From NCBI GenBank assembly GCA_029762535.1, contig JARVGK010000009.1, positions 41,759 through 105,758 on the forward strand: a DNA stretch of 64,000 nt, in the 5' to 3' direction. Of this stretch, positions 53,701 through 62,486 are shown one piece after another (position 1 is the first letter of the stretch; every line of letters starts with the position of its first letter). The notes under the pieces were generated by a model. That model ran no database searches, was not told where the DNA came from, and saw only the letters and a list, made by a program, of their open reading frames with translations. Source of the DNA: Thermoplasmatota archaeon (GTDB lineage: Archaea; Thermoplasmatota; Penumbrarchaeia; Penumbrarchaeales; Penumbrarchaeaceae). The translations under genes were made by a program, and so were the position numbers.

Positions 53701-55073
53701 GGCCCCGAACCCACTCTGTAAGACGAGTACCCGCCGTATAGGTAGAACGCGTCATCGACATGATCGTAAGCATGGGCCATGCCGGACATGTGAACTGGGA
53801 GGTCTTGATAGGAGAGAGGGATGACGTGCCATAGTCCGTCGGAGAGCGAGTAGTACGTCGCCATCCAGCTCTGGTAGTTCGGACCGTCTCCGATATATTC
53901 TGAGCGGTATGTGATCGTGAGGAGCTTGCCTCCATCGTCGGGATCGAACGCCGTATAGCTGGTCCCTCCGGAGTTGTACGTCGAAGGGGGGATCCCCCTG
54001 ACGGCGAGGGACGAGATGTCGATCCTCCAGACGTCCCTCTCGTTCCTGGACCCTCCGAATATCATTATCTCGCCTCCGGATACGGTCCAGGCCCTGACCG
54101 CCCGGGGCCTTATCATGGGATCGAGATAGACCCTCTCGACGGACCCGTTCTCGGGATCGATGAGATACGTATGGTTCAGGTACTCGTACCACCCCTGGTA
54201 TCCGCTGTGATAGTTGTAGCCCATTGCCACCACCAGCTTGTTCGAGGCGGGGTCCATCGCCATGATCCCTCCGGCATGGGTCCTCAGACCAAGGGCCGCA
54301 GTTACGCGGGTCCAGAGCCCGGTGGTGATGTTGAAGTACCACAGGTCGTCGGCCCAGTTCGAGCCGACCTGCCCCAGGGCAGTATAGAGCCTGTCTCCTG
54401 CGATGACCACGCAGGGTTCGTCCCTCCCCGAGGGCTTCGTCGAGGGATCGTGCCGGGTCCATCCTATATCGATCGAATAGCTGTACAGGATATTGCTCCA
54501 TGAGTTCTGACCGTACCTTCCCCCGAACAACCAAACCGAGTCCCTTTCACTGTCGTAGACCATGCCAGATTGATACCTGGCCGCAGGCTCGCCGTCGGCC
54601 ATTGGCTGTGTCCATGTCATGTTGTTATGATAATAAATATAGAGACCGGCCTGGTAATTGGAATTGCCGATCCTCCCTCCGAAGAAGAAGGCCCTCTCAT
54701 TATCAGGATCCGCTGCGAAGCCCGGGAACGATGCCCTCACATCTGGGGTCGGGCCGGATGCTGGCCTCTCCTCCCACGTGTCGTTCATTTCGAAATAGGA
54801 CCAAACGCGTATCGGACCCGTTGACATGGAATTGGTGTTCCTGGCGAAGATCACGATCTCCCCGGGGAGATACATGATATCACAATCGGCTGGCCTGATA
54901 TCGGAGGGCCATGTCCCCATCCTATCGAAGAGGCCCATTCCCGGTTCCGCCATAGGTGAATCCAATAATTCCGCCTCCTGAGGGCCGGCGCCGGCGGATC
55001 CCGTTATGTTCGGGACCGTGACGAGTAAAAGCATGACGACAGCTAAGACGATCGCTCTTTCGTATTGTACCAT
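50760..55073 (-). CDS. giant Kelch-repeat surface protein, membrane anchored
   Basis: A 1437-residue protein. The signal peptide is at about 1-26. Two sets of Kelch propeller repeats run from about 40 to 690, with units such as GFAADPDNERAFFFGGRIGN, YDSERDSVWLFGGRYGQ, NPDLKGFYMFGGRDNSSNVY and NIDTDEVIVFGGNVQ. Beta-sandwich and Ig-like modules follow (about 700-1320). A transmembrane helix at about 1340-1362 (GFPWWIIVVAVIILIVVIAI) is followed by KRKRDS and an acidic tail. The propeller end is followed by FN-like domains with PLPPVNVSFRADSF. It is likely a surface or sugar-binding protein. No galactose-oxidase copper ligands were recognised. Confidence 0.87.
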   Translation of the reverse strand: MVQYERAIVLAVVMLLLVTVPNITGSAGAGPQEAELLDSPMAEPGMGLFDRMGTWPSDIRPADCDIMYLPGEIVIFARNTNSMSTGPIRVWSYFEMNDTWEERPASGPTPDVRASFPGFAADPDNERAFFFGGRIGNSNYQAGLYIYYHNNMTWTQPMADGEPAARYQSGMVYDSERDSVWLFGGRYGQNSWSNILYSYSIDIGWTRHDPSTKPSGRDEPCVVIAGDRLYTALGQVGSNWADDLWYFNITTGLWTRVTAALGLRTHAGGIMAMDPASNKLVVAMGYNYHSGYQGWYEYLNHTYLIDPENGSVERVYLDPMIRPRAVRAWTVSGGEIMIFGGSRNERDVWRIDISSLAVRGIPPSTYNSGGTSYTAFDPDDGGKLLTITYRSEYIGDGPNYQSWMATYYSLSDGLWHVIPLSYQDLPVHMSGMAHAYDHVDDAFYLYGGYSSYRVGSGPGAETHYYFYDSMWMLDLKSGEWSLVHEHALPGPLGRANMVVDHSSEHRQIYLFGGHSPSGQSDGIAVFNATNRIWTKLNPPTRPYPRYNSQLSMNPDLKGFYMFGGRDNSSNVYNDLWFFHTGLRRWEQMSGAQNPPSTRYDHGMCVNIDTDEVIVFGGNVQEYANVYIYRPGWKEWLHLTDNIFPTNWESHGQAYDPATKMMYIWKGPSDQTEVWSYAPVLRTICEQGAIVGPEGQRIVEVFPTYKDYVLNFSGYSDLHIDDLLGMEIAFVTPDDVLNITWMKGDPLIVGGNTSWAILDKEPVLYTYGKGRWSLEIPIEFTFDAPEGVTVTMTFLPMTNRAYTEQRQAVNSFTMNSKITVSRISFGTELQPLIEPGQWLFGRTDLWLSGFQLSFLADSNVQPASGAFTVTFANQEGVESVWDYDPDVEANMSVPIAGEDGEMSYYHVNVTDQFGTMVSSQIFGFMLDVDPPLPPVNVSFRADSFDDPIRGIDNDQEVFLAWDSVFDGGAGMKGICYSQNDNLWPRTVNLTTEFKKMRLSEGNHTFYVWSVDNADRVGPYVEVSIIIDMHKPRFFDPSPSDEITVWEAIHPISIKVHDDLSGVNPASIEYRRTGADRQFSDWQKLNEGISEEQGTYTIAMDLELHDGVKNLVQFRANDVARYGVEESMVLSIFRDSSLGVPSIELLSPAENVMVQGQMDMSWRGNFINASELTYTLTIVDPLNGTRVIDTGDSTSFTYSPSYPGAYTWKVTASARGIDTASSTRTFMFDPSFPQITAPTGIKVKQNETFMASFVVKSTLPVAVNLTFGNGNLQGLRISGADSFLIGADEETEITLEINASTTLPGEKVLRFNVTDDFGRWNIVQMTLTVERSEVNGERPNGGEKGFPWWIIVVAVIILIVVIAIVLFLIKRKRDSVFALKVEPREEEDAPIDLSYDPTGVVASGSAKSVGTSEYESLQRGASSNIMELSVPAQGAPSEE

Positions 55074-55240
55074 GGCATATCAACTCCATTTATCGCCCGA
55101 TATACCACGGACGATTGTATTGTTCATTATTATTCATTTCGATTACGGGTTTGCCAACATTTAATAACATGACGGTAAAATCTTCGCCCGGAGGAGGGCG
55201 GGAATGCTCTCATCCTTTCTCAATTCCGGAGAGCTGACCC

Positions 55241-56911
55241 ATGGCCGATAAAGGATCTGGAAAAAGGAAGGCTGGTTTCTGGGAACTGATCAGGAACTCC
55301 TCCGTATGCTGGGAGAAGCCTGGCTTCTCCGGATCCTGGGTGGAATTGAAGGATATCGGGAACGACCCGGCGGATTCCAGGGAGAATCGATACCTCAGGA
55401 CCGAACTCTTCTCATCCGGAGGGCCTCAGGGCAGACTTTATAGGATAGCCCCTTACGAATATTCAATGGACGGCTCGAACGTCGAGACCGTCAAAGCTGC
55501 CATCGATGAGATGCAGGAGGCAAAGCCTCCGCAGGAGATACTAGACGACGAGAAAAGGCTGAGGGCCTTCACTGAGGCGGCGGCAAAAAAAATAATGATG
55601 AGGAAGAAACTGCCGGGCGACGCGAACACCCTCTCAAGGATCTGCGCCCAGTACTCCACCGGGTACGGAGTGTTGGAACATCTTTTGAGGGATGAGAGGG
55701 TGCAGGACATATACATCGACTCACCTCCTGGAAACACCCCCGTTTACGTATCCCTTGGCGGAGGCATGCAACCCGGCCTCGAGGGCACCTACCCCACTAA
55801 CATCCACCTATCCATATCGGAGCTCGAGAGGATCGTCTCCATCCTGAGATACCATTCGGACCGGCCCTTCTCCGAGGCGTCCCCGACGCTTGAATGCGAC
55901 ATGGATCTATACAACGCCAGGGCGACAGCGGTCGGGCCGCCGCTATCCCCCGCGGGCATTTCGATAGCCATCAGGAAGCACTCCCACGACCCGTGGACGA
56001 TCCCCGGCCTGATCAGGGCAGGGAGCATCACACCGATGGCCTCCGGCTTCCTGGACCTGGCGATGGACGGCAGGGCGACCATGCTGGTGGCCGGACCCAG
56101 AGGGGCGGGAAAGACATCGCTTCTCGGGGCCATGCTCTTTGAGGTGGACCGCGGGCAGAGGATCATTCTGCTTGAGGATACGCCGGAGCTTCCCGCTGAC
56201 CATCTGAGGGAACAGGGTTACAAGGTCCTTCCCCTGATCTTCGGTGAGGGAAAGGGATCCTCCCCCGAGAAGGCCCTAAGGACCGCCCTCAGGCTGGGGG
56301 AGTCCGTGATAGTCATGGGCGAGGTGAGGGGCCCGGAGACGAGGATCCTTTACGAGGCCATGTCCGCCGGGACCGCAGGATCATCCGTACTTGGCACGTT
56401 CCATGCCGATTCCGCAAAGGCCGTCTTCAAGAGGGTTGTGGATGACATGGGCGTGACACCAGGCAGCTTCATGTCCACGGACCTCGTGATCGTGGCCGGG
56501 TTGGTACAGCCTCACGGCCGGAAGATCAAACTGAGGCGCGTCGTCCAGATAGCCGAGGTGGTAAAGGATGAGAGGCCGGGAACGTTCAGGGACCTCTTCC
56601 TCTACGACCCAGTGAAGGACATGCTCGTAGCGACAGAGCACCTGCGCTCATCCGGAATAGTATCCAGGATCGCCTCCTTATGGGGCTGGAAGCCCCAGAA
56701 CGTCATCGCCGAGATCGAGCTGCGGGGCAGGGTGTTCGCCAGGGCCATTGAGCTGCTTGGAGAAGAGGAAGCGGGAAGGAGCGGTTCCGCGGCGAGGATC
56801 TCAGAATCCTTCGACAGGGCGAGGGAGCGCATGCTCGATAAGGGAGCGATGAACGACCACGATAGGTTCCTCAAGAGCTGGGAGAAGGAGCTATCCAGAC
56901 TGGGAGGATGA
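55241..56911 (+). CDS. type II/IV secretion ATPase (TadA/GspE/FlaI-like)
   Basis: A 556-residue hexameric ATPase that powers assembly of type IV pilus-like filaments. Walker A is GPRGAGKTSLLG (about 285-296). The Asp box has IILLEDTPELP. Walker B is VIVMGEVRGPETRILYEAM (about 357-375), and the His box is GTFHADSAKAVFKRV. The N-terminal 130 residues are less conserved, as in archaeal members. ATG 55241 follows CGGAGAGCTGACCC. It overlaps the membrane platform gene by 4 bp (ATGA), and a pilin-like gene follows, so this is a compact filament operon. Confidence 0.93.
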   Translation: MADKGSGKRKAGFWELIRNSSVCWEKPGFSGSWVELKDIGNDPADSRENRYLRTELFSSGGPQGRLYRIAPYEYSMDGSNVETVKAAIDEMQEAKPPQEILDDEKRLRAFTEAAAKKIMMRKKLPGDANTLSRICAQYSTGYGVLEHLLRDERVQDIYIDSPPGNTPVYVSLGGGMQPGLEGTYPTNIHLSISELERIVSILRYHSDRPFSEASPTLECDMDLYNARATAVGPPLSPAGISIAIRKHSHDPWTIPGLIRAGSITPMASGFLDLAMDGRATMLVAGPRGAGKTSLLGAMLFEVDRGQRIILLEDTPELPADHLREQGYKVLPLIFGEGKGSSPEKALRTALRLGESVIVMGEVRGPETRILYEAMSAGTAGSSVLGTFHADSAKAVFKRVVDDMGVTPGSFMSTDLVIVAGLVQPHGRKIKLRRVVQIAEVVKDERPGTFRDLFLYDPVKDMLVATEHLRSSGIVSRIASLWGWKPQNVIAEIELRGRVFARAIELLGEEEAGRSGSAARISESFDRARERMLDKGAMNDHDRFLKSWEKELSRLGG

Positions 56912-58692
56912 AGGGGATGGGGTTGGACAGGCCTACCGCATTCGCCTTGATGGTCCTTTTGGCGGGGATCGTCATCTCGGTCCTGATCATACTACCAGGC
57001 ATGCCCCCGCTCTACGGGTCGGACCTGGATTCCGATGGCGTCTCCGACAACTTCCAGAGGATCAATGAGAGGCTGGAACACAGGCTCGACGACGACGGAG
57101 AATGGGTGACCGAGAGGGTGGGTTATACTTCCAGCTTCGACGTGCCCCTGCTCGCATTCACGCTCATAGGGCTGAACCTTGCGGTTCCGATACTGGTCTT
57201 CTACTCTCTCTGGAGCAGGGATCGAAGGTCCGAGGAGGAGGATGAAGGCGCGGAGAGGGCGGGGATGCACGATGGCGTCAGGCGAATAGCAACGTTCCTT
57301 GAGGTGAACCCTTCTCTCATATCCGCCCTGAAGTACGCTCATGCCAGCATGCCGGATCAGGGAAGGAGGTCCCTGGGAAGGCTTTTGTGGGCGATTAGGT
57401 CAAAGGGGAGCGATTTTCGGGAGGAATACCGTAATTTCAGGGCCGAATGGATGGACAGGGACCCGCTTGTGGGAAAGGCCCTCAGCGACCTTGAATCCGC
57501 CGAGAGGGAGCCCACATCGATCGAGGTGTCCCTGAGCGCCCGGAGGGCGATGGACGAGCTCACCGAGGGCACCAGAAGGGAGATGTCGGCATACGTCCGA
57601 TCACTTCAGGGCCCGACGACCGCCCTATTCGCCATCGGGGTTTTGCTCCCTGTGCTCCTCGCAACGATGATACCCATCTCAGGCATAGGAGGGTCCTCCG
57701 TATTCATGATAGCCTTCCTACTCTGGATCGCGATCCCCGCGGGGATCGTCCTCATGGGCAGGAGGATAGTCTCAAAGAGGCCCTCATTCAGGATGGACCC
57801 GACCGATCATGGGAAGGGGAGGAAGAAAGGGATCCCCCGCCTGGCCATAGCCGGTTACATTCTCGGAGCGCTCCTCGTCATTCTTTTTGCGCTTCACAGG
57901 TTCGATCTTGGGATGCCTTCCCTTACATGGACGGGGCTGGACAGCGGGGAGAGCGCCATGTTCTCGCTCCTGTGGGGGCTGTCCATCCTGGCGGCGTCCG
58001 CTACCATGCACCACACCTTCGGCGATGCCGAAAGGGCCCTGCACCTGGCCGATGTGGACAGGCAGATACCGGACCTGCTCCGGTCCATTGGTTCCGGGGT
58101 CTCCGACGGGCTGTCCTTCGAGGGGGCTTCCAAAAGGGCGGTCAAGCCCGGGACCCTCGACTCTTACAGGTCCTACCTGGTCCCGTCGCCCGGAATGGAC
58201 CCCGATAAGGGGCGGATCCCGGCATCGCTCGAGAACGCCTACAGGGCGGCGATGCATTTCGCAAGGTCAGGAGCCGATTCCGGTGGAAGGGCCATAAGGG
58301 CTCTGGGAGGGCATATGCGCAGCCTTCTTTCGCTGGAGGACGAGATGGTCCAGAGGATCGATTCCTCCATAGGGCAGATGAACATCACCGCCTCCGTATT
58401 CGCTCCGATCATGATAGGCGCCTCCGTCGGCATCTTCAGATTGCTAGACCCGGGTGCGCTCTCGAGCGATATATCCGTGCTCGGGGGCGGAGAGGATCCC
58501 ATGGGGAGCTCCACGTTCGTTCTGATAAGCGGGGTCTATCTTATCCTACTCTCCGGGGCGAGCAGCGTGACGATAGCAAGGCTGCGCTCCGGAAAGAAGC
58601 ACGGAGGATGGGAGAAGGTGCCGTCGAGCATGATAAGGTCAACGTTGTCGTTCACGGCCGGCGCGGTGCTGGCCATAGCAGTTGTGGGTTGA
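56908..58692 (+). CDS. type II secretion/pilus membrane platform protein with external Ca-like loop
   Basis: A 594-residue polytopic protein of the TadC/FlaJ (T2SF) family. The N-terminal helix (about 12-30) is followed by an unusual segment YGSDLDSDGVSDNFQRINER (about 34-53), which resembles a thrombospondin type 3 calcium loop and would face outside. A second helix lies at about 74-95. The first T2SF half (VRRIATFLEVNPSLISALKY) runs to helices at about 230-275. A second half is around residues 375-500 (DRQIPDLLRSIGSGVSDGLS), with closing helices at about 495-590. It would anchor the ATPase and extract pilin subunits. Confidence 0.85.
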   Translation: MKGMGLDRPTAFALMVLLAGIVISVLIILPGMPPLYGSDLDSDGVSDNFQRINERLEHRLDDDGEWVTERVGYTSSFDVPLLAFTLIGLNLAVPILVFYSLWSRDRRSEEEDEGAERAGMHDGVRRIATFLEVNPSLISALKYAHASMPDQGRRSLGRLLWAIRSKGSDFREEYRNFRAEWMDRDPLVGKALSDLESAEREPTSIEVSLSARRAMDELTEGTRREMSAYVRSLQGPTTALFAIGVLLPVLLATMIPISGIGGSSVFMIAFLLWIAIPAGIVLMGRRIVSKRPSFRMDPTDHGKGRKKGIPRLAIAGYILGALLVILFALHRFDLGMPSLTWTGLDSGESAMFSLLWGLSILAASATMHHTFGDAERALHLADVDRQIPDLLRSIGSGVSDGLSFEGASKRAVKPGTLDSYRSYLVPSPGMDPDKGRIPASLENAYRAAMHFARSGADSGGRAIRALGGHMRSLLSLEDEMVQRIDSSIGQMNITASVFAPIMIGASVGIFRLLDPGALSSDISVLGGGEDPMGSSTFVLISGVYLILLSGASSVTIARLRSGKKHGGWEKVPSSMIRSTLSFTAGAVLAIAVVG

Positions 58693-58708
58693 AAAGGATG
58701 GTGAAAGA

Positions 58709-59143
58709 ATGAGAAAGGCAATGGGTAAAAGCGGTGCGATGGAGGGGATACCCCTCCAGCTGATAATCGTCGTGGTGATAGGCGTCGCCGCGCTCGGAAT
58801 ACTCGTAGGCTGGCTGGCCCTCTCGGGGGATCCGGACCCGACGATGAAGAGGGTAAGCGTGGACCCCGAGACGGTGTCGGTCCAGGGGGATGGAAGGTTG
58901 ACAGAAGAGGTGACCTTCACGGTGTTCATTTATGACAACAAAGGTGACGAGATCAACGGCGTCGTGGTGACCTTTTCCGGGGCCGTGGACCAGAAGGTCA
59001 CCCAGGTCGTTGATTCGGGCGGGACCGTACAGGTGACCGTGGCGCTCCCCTCCGGGGAGCAGACCGGGACCATAACCGTCAAAGCGGAGAAGGGCGGGGG
59101 CATGGGATCCCGGGAGACCACCGTCATCGTGATGAGAGGCTGA
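58709..59143 (+). CDS. type IV pilin-like protein
   Basis: A 144-residue protein with an archaeal prepilin N-terminus: a short basic leader MRKAMGKSGAMEG, then a hydrophobic helix IPLQLIIVVVIGVAALGILV. Cleavage would be just before the helix. The C-terminal domain (about 50-144) is an Ig-like beta sandwich (EVTFTVFIYDNKGDEINGVV, GTVQVTVALPSGEQTGTITV), closest in look to bacterial Ig-like or invasin repeats. GTGAAAGA precedes ATG 58709. It is the probable filament subunit of the ATPase-platform operon, though a minor pilin is equally possible. Confidence 0.78.
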   Translation: MRKAMGKSGAMEGIPLQLIIVVVIGVAALGILVGWLALSGDPDPTMKRVSVDPETVSVQGDGRLTEEVTFTVFIYDNKGDEINGVVVTFSGAVDQKVTQVVDSGGTVQVTVALPSGEQTGTITVKAEKGGGMGSRETTVIVMRG

Positions 59144-59200
59144 ACGATGCCGCAGGTTTTATAAAGTAAGTAAATAAATGCGTTGCACAGGTGGTTATAG

Positions 59201-59656
59201 ATGAAGACCGTAATTTCATTATCCGCGCTGGGTATCGTGATCGTTGGGGCACTGCTCTGCGGCTGCTTCAGCGAGGTCATAGATCCGGAGATCAAGATCG
59301 TTGTATTGGACGTCATGACGACAAACCTTTCGGCAGGATCGCCAAGGGAGGTGGCCGCCAACGGCAGCGAGTACGTCTACGTGAAGATGAACGTGACGAA
59401 CGAGAACGAGAAGGTGGACAAGATATTCACTTCCGACATGTTCAAGGCGGAGGACGCGTCCAGGAACCCGTTCCCTGCCGTTTCTCTCGCCAATCTCGAG
59501 GAGAGAGAGAACACATTCACCTTGAAACCCGGGGAGTCCAGGGACTTCTACGCGGTGTTCTTGGTCCCCAATAACGTGGATTTGACCCTTCTCGTGGGAA
59601 AGATGGGGACGGACGAGGACGTGACGGCCGAGATCCCGGACTACGACCATTTCTGA
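59201..59656 (+). CDS. secreted lipoprotein, DUF4352-like
   Basis: A 151-residue protein with a lipobox-type signal (VIVGALLCGCFSE; Cys at about 22 likely lipidated). The mature part forms a telokin-like beta sandwich typical of DUF4352 proteins: SEYVYVKMNVTNENEK (about 62-77), MFKAEDASRNPF and LKPGESRDFYAVFLVP. Such domains occur on many prokaryotic surface lipoproteins of unknown ligand. It lies after the pilus genes and before an ABC-2 transporter operon, each with its own gap. Confidence 0.8.
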   Translation: MKTVISLSALGIVIVGALLCGCFSEVIDPEIKIVVLDVMTTNLSAGSPREVAANGSEYVYVKMNVTNENEKVDKIFTSDMFKAEDASRNPFPAVSLANLEERENTFTLKPGESRDFYAVFLVPNNVDLTLLVGKMGTDEDVTAEIPDYDHF

Positions 59657-59702
59657 ATGTCATCACGCCATCAATAAATATCAAAGAGGGCATCATTACC
59701 TC

Positions 59703-60608
59703 ATGAACGAGGCCATAGTGACGAAGGGCCTGACCAAGTACTACGGCAAGGCGAGGGGGATAATCGACGTCGATCTCGCCGTTTCAAGGGGCGAGGTCTT
59801 TGGCTTTTTAGGACCCAATGGCGCTGGCAAGACAACCACGATCCGGTTGCTGATGGACCTGATAAGGCCAACGAGCGGAACGGCATCGGTCCTGGGCATC
59901 GATCCGCAGAAGGACGGGGCGCGGGTCAGGAGTTCGATCGGCTACCTTCCCTCGGATTTCGGAACGTATTCATCCATGACCGCTAGGAAGTACCTGCATA
60001 CGCTCCTTGACATGATGGGGCATCAGGGAGATAACAGGATAGAGGAGGTCGCGAAGCGGATACAGCTCGACCTCGATCGGAGGATCAAGGATTTCTCGAG
60101 AGGGAACAGGCAGAAGGTTGGCATAGTATCCTGCTTCATGCACACCCCCCCGCTGATAATAATGGACGAGCCCACATCAGGGCTCGATCCCCTGATGCAG
60201 CAGGAGTTCTACAAGATGGTACTTGAGGAGAAGAGGGCCGGAAGGACGGTCTTCCTATCCTCGCACATACTAGCAGAGGTGGAGGCCATATGCGACAGGG
60301 TCGCCATAATCAAGGACGGAAGGATCCTGGTCACGGAGAATATATCCGCCTTCAAGAAGAAGACCGGCAAGGTGATGACCGTATCCTTCAACGAGAGGGT
60401 CGATCCCTCCCGTTTTTCATCGATCCCAGGTGTATCGCATGTGGAAGAGGATGGGGATCACACTCTGAAGATGACCGTGTCCTCGAACATCAACGCTCTG
60501 ATCAAGGAGATCGCCAGATACGACATAGAGGACCTCGATTACGAGGAGCTCTCCCTCGAGAGGATGTTCCTGAGATACTATGAGGACGACGGGGGTGAGG
60601 GGAGATGA
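59703..60608 (+). CDS. ABC transporter ATP-binding protein
   Basis: A 301-residue ABC-2 type ATPase. Walker A GPNGAGKTTTIRLL (about 38-51), signature FSRGNRQKVGIV (about 130-141), Walker B LIIMDEPTSGLDP (about 152-164) and the switch His in VFLSSHILAEVEAIC are intact. The C-terminal 70 residues form the usual regulatory tail. It overlaps the permease start by 4 bp, so the two form an exporter. The substrate is unknown; drug, lipid or surface-polymer export are possibilities. Confidence 0.95.
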   Translation: MNEAIVTKGLTKYYGKARGIIDVDLAVSRGEVFGFLGPNGAGKTTTIRLLMDLIRPTSGTASVLGIDPQKDGARVRSSIGYLPSDFGTYSSMTARKYLHTLLDMMGHQGDNRIEEVAKRIQLDLDRRIKDFSRGNRQKVGIVSCFMHTPPLIIMDEPTSGLDPLMQQEFYKMVLEEKRAGRTVFLSSHILAEVEAICDRVAIIKDGRILVTENISAFKKKTGKVMTVSFNERVDPSRFSSIPGVSHVEEDGDHTLKMTVSSNINALIKEIARYDIEDLDYEELSLERMFLRYYEDDGGEGR

Positions 60609-61777
60609 AGATGCCGCTGTTCAAGGCCGCCCTCGCCAACCAGTGGCTCAGCATGACGATATTCGCAGCTGTTCTGGTATTCTACGGGATGCTCATTATG
60701 ACGGCGTTCGTATCCGTGCAGCAGACCATGAGCGATCCCATGGTGGAGGGCGAGGGGATCAAGCTCACGCAGATGGAGGAGGATCCCCCCGGGACCGAGA
60801 GATACAACCTGACATGGGACACGGAGGCGGGGATCGCTTATCACACCGCAATAGGGATCAAGGACCTCTCCTCTGCAGCCTATTTCATGGATCCGGCCAT
60901 GATCGAGGGGATATTGAACGGCAGCGTGGGGCTGGATGAGGTGCCGGGGGTCACCGTCCTATACAACGGGACCGGGACGTTCGTCGAGTTCGAGAACGTC
61001 AACGGATCGGTGATGTTCGCAGTGCTGCTGTATCCCTCGAACGGCGGTTTGTCCGAAGCGATAATGAGAGGGCCGCTGTCCTCTTCGGAGCTCGAGATGA
61101 GGTCCGCTTTCGACGAATACCTCAAGGACAACCCGATGATGAAGGGGCTGTTCGGGGACAGGATGATCAACTTCGCCGATCTGGACGGGTTCATCGTGAT
61201 CGAATACTTCTCCATGTGGCCGCTCCTTTTCGTCATATATCTGGCGATAAAGGCGTCCTCCTCGATATCAAAGCATGTGGAGGACCGCTCGATGGACCTG
61301 CTCCTTGCGACCGGATACACCAGGACCAGGTTCCTGACCGAGAAGATGCTCGTCGTCGCCTTCAACGTGCTTCTTCTCCTGATCTGCGCCTGGGGAGGAT
61401 TGGTCCTTGGTTGTATATTCATCGGGAAGCCGATACCGATCCTGGGGATCACCTACGGCTTTTTGGGAAGCCTCCCTATGACGTTCGCCTTCATAGGGAT
61501 CGCATCATTGGCATCGTCTTTGATCGACGAGGGAGGGAAGACAGTGGGAGCGGTCCTGGGATTCACCATATTCCAGTACATACTCCAGATAGTCGCGAAC
61601 ATCGCAAGCTGGGGGGACACATTGAGCTATTTCACGCTGTTCTCATATTACGATCCCTTCGAATTGGTTCTGGATCTCTCCTTCGATCCGCTCAATGTGA
61701 TAGTTCCAACCGTTCTGGGGATCCTCACTCTGGCCGGGAGCTATATAATTTTCAATAGAAGGGACATCAGGAATTGA
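60605..61777 (+). CDS. ABC-2 type transporter permease
   Basis: A 390-residue permease with one N-terminal helix (about 14-36), an external loop of about 150 residues, and five helices from about 200 to the end. The intracellular coupling region SSSISKHVEDRSMDLLLATG (about 220-239) is typical of ABC-2/NatB-like permeases. It pairs with the preceding ATPase through ATGA overlap. Confidence 0.9.
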   Translation: MKMPLFKAALANQWLSMTIFAAVLVFYGMLIMTAFVSVQQTMSDPMVEGEGIKLTQMEEDPPGTERYNLTWDTEAGIAYHTAIGIKDLSSAAYFMDPAMIEGILNGSVGLDEVPGVTVLYNGTGTFVEFENVNGSVMFAVLLYPSNGGLSEAIMRGPLSSSELEMRSAFDEYLKDNPMMKGLFGDRMINFADLDGFIVIEYFSMWPLLFVIYLAIKASSSISKHVEDRSMDLLLATGYTRTRFLTEKMLVVAFNVLLLLICAWGGLVLGCIFIGKPIPILGITYGFLGSLPMTFAFIGIASLASSLIDEGGKTVGAVLGFTIFQYILQIVANIASWGDTLSYFTLFSYYDPFELVLDLSFDPLNVIVPTVLGILTLAGSYIIFNRRDIRN

Positions 61778-61908
61778 GGGATCGGGGATCTTTTGTCCAC
61801 ATCCTCGATCAGAATCCATATCCTTCCTCAATAGGAAATTTTGAAGGGTTATATTTTTTATGATTCGGGATAATTATTGATTAAGATAAATAGTTTTATT
61901 GGTAAATA

Positions 61909-62466
61909 TCATTGTATTATGTATAACATAGTAAATAAATATACTATATATAACGATATGCTTGTGGAATTAAGAAAGAATAGAATAAAGGCTAAGTAAA
62001 AAGGATATTCATGTTCATTCTTGATATGATATAAATGAACACCTTTAATAATTAATAAGAAGCTGATAATGAAAAAAAGCGATATAGAAGTAAGGATATA
62101 TAATAATAAAAGATATAAAATAATGTTAAATGATTTGAATGTAAATAATAAAAATAATAGCATTAACGATGTGATCGCATGACTGCTAATTATTTTAATC
62201 AATATTTTTTTTAGACAATCAAATATTTTCTTTTTTTCATTTCTATTATTATCACCATATCTTTTTATTAATATATTGATAAATCTTGAAAGTAATAATA
62301 ATAAAAATAGGATAATTAAAAATATTACTAAAAATATTGAGTAAAGCAATAATAGAATAGTTTTATTGATTTGGATATACATATCAGATACTAACACCAT
62401 TATACTGAGGTTAATTATAGTATAAAACACAATTAATGAATATACCCCATAATTCTTGTTGTGCAT
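61909..62466 (-). CDS. AT-rich polytopic membrane protein
   Basis: A 185-residue protein with about five hydrophobic segments (about 8-28, 37-62, 93-112, 115-140 and 155-184) and a basic loop KRYGDNNRNEKKKIFDCLKK between helices 2 and 3. No family recognised. It lies 20 bp after the 62487 gene on the same strand and is probably cotranscribed. Its composition is strongly AT-rich, like the island at 18300-24720 and unlike the ABC genes just upstream, suggesting foreign origin. Confidence 0.6.
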   Translation of the reverse strand: MHNKNYGVYSLIVFYTIINLSIMVLVSDMYIQINKTILLLLYSIFLVIFLIILFLLLLLSRFINILIKRYGDNNRNEKKKIFDCLKKILIKIISSHAITSLMLLFLLFTFKSFNIILYLLLLYILTSISLFFIISFLLIIKGVHLYHIKNEHEYPFYLAFILFFLNSTSISLYIVYLFTMLYIIQ

Positions 62467-62486
62467 GAATAATCACTCCAAATATT

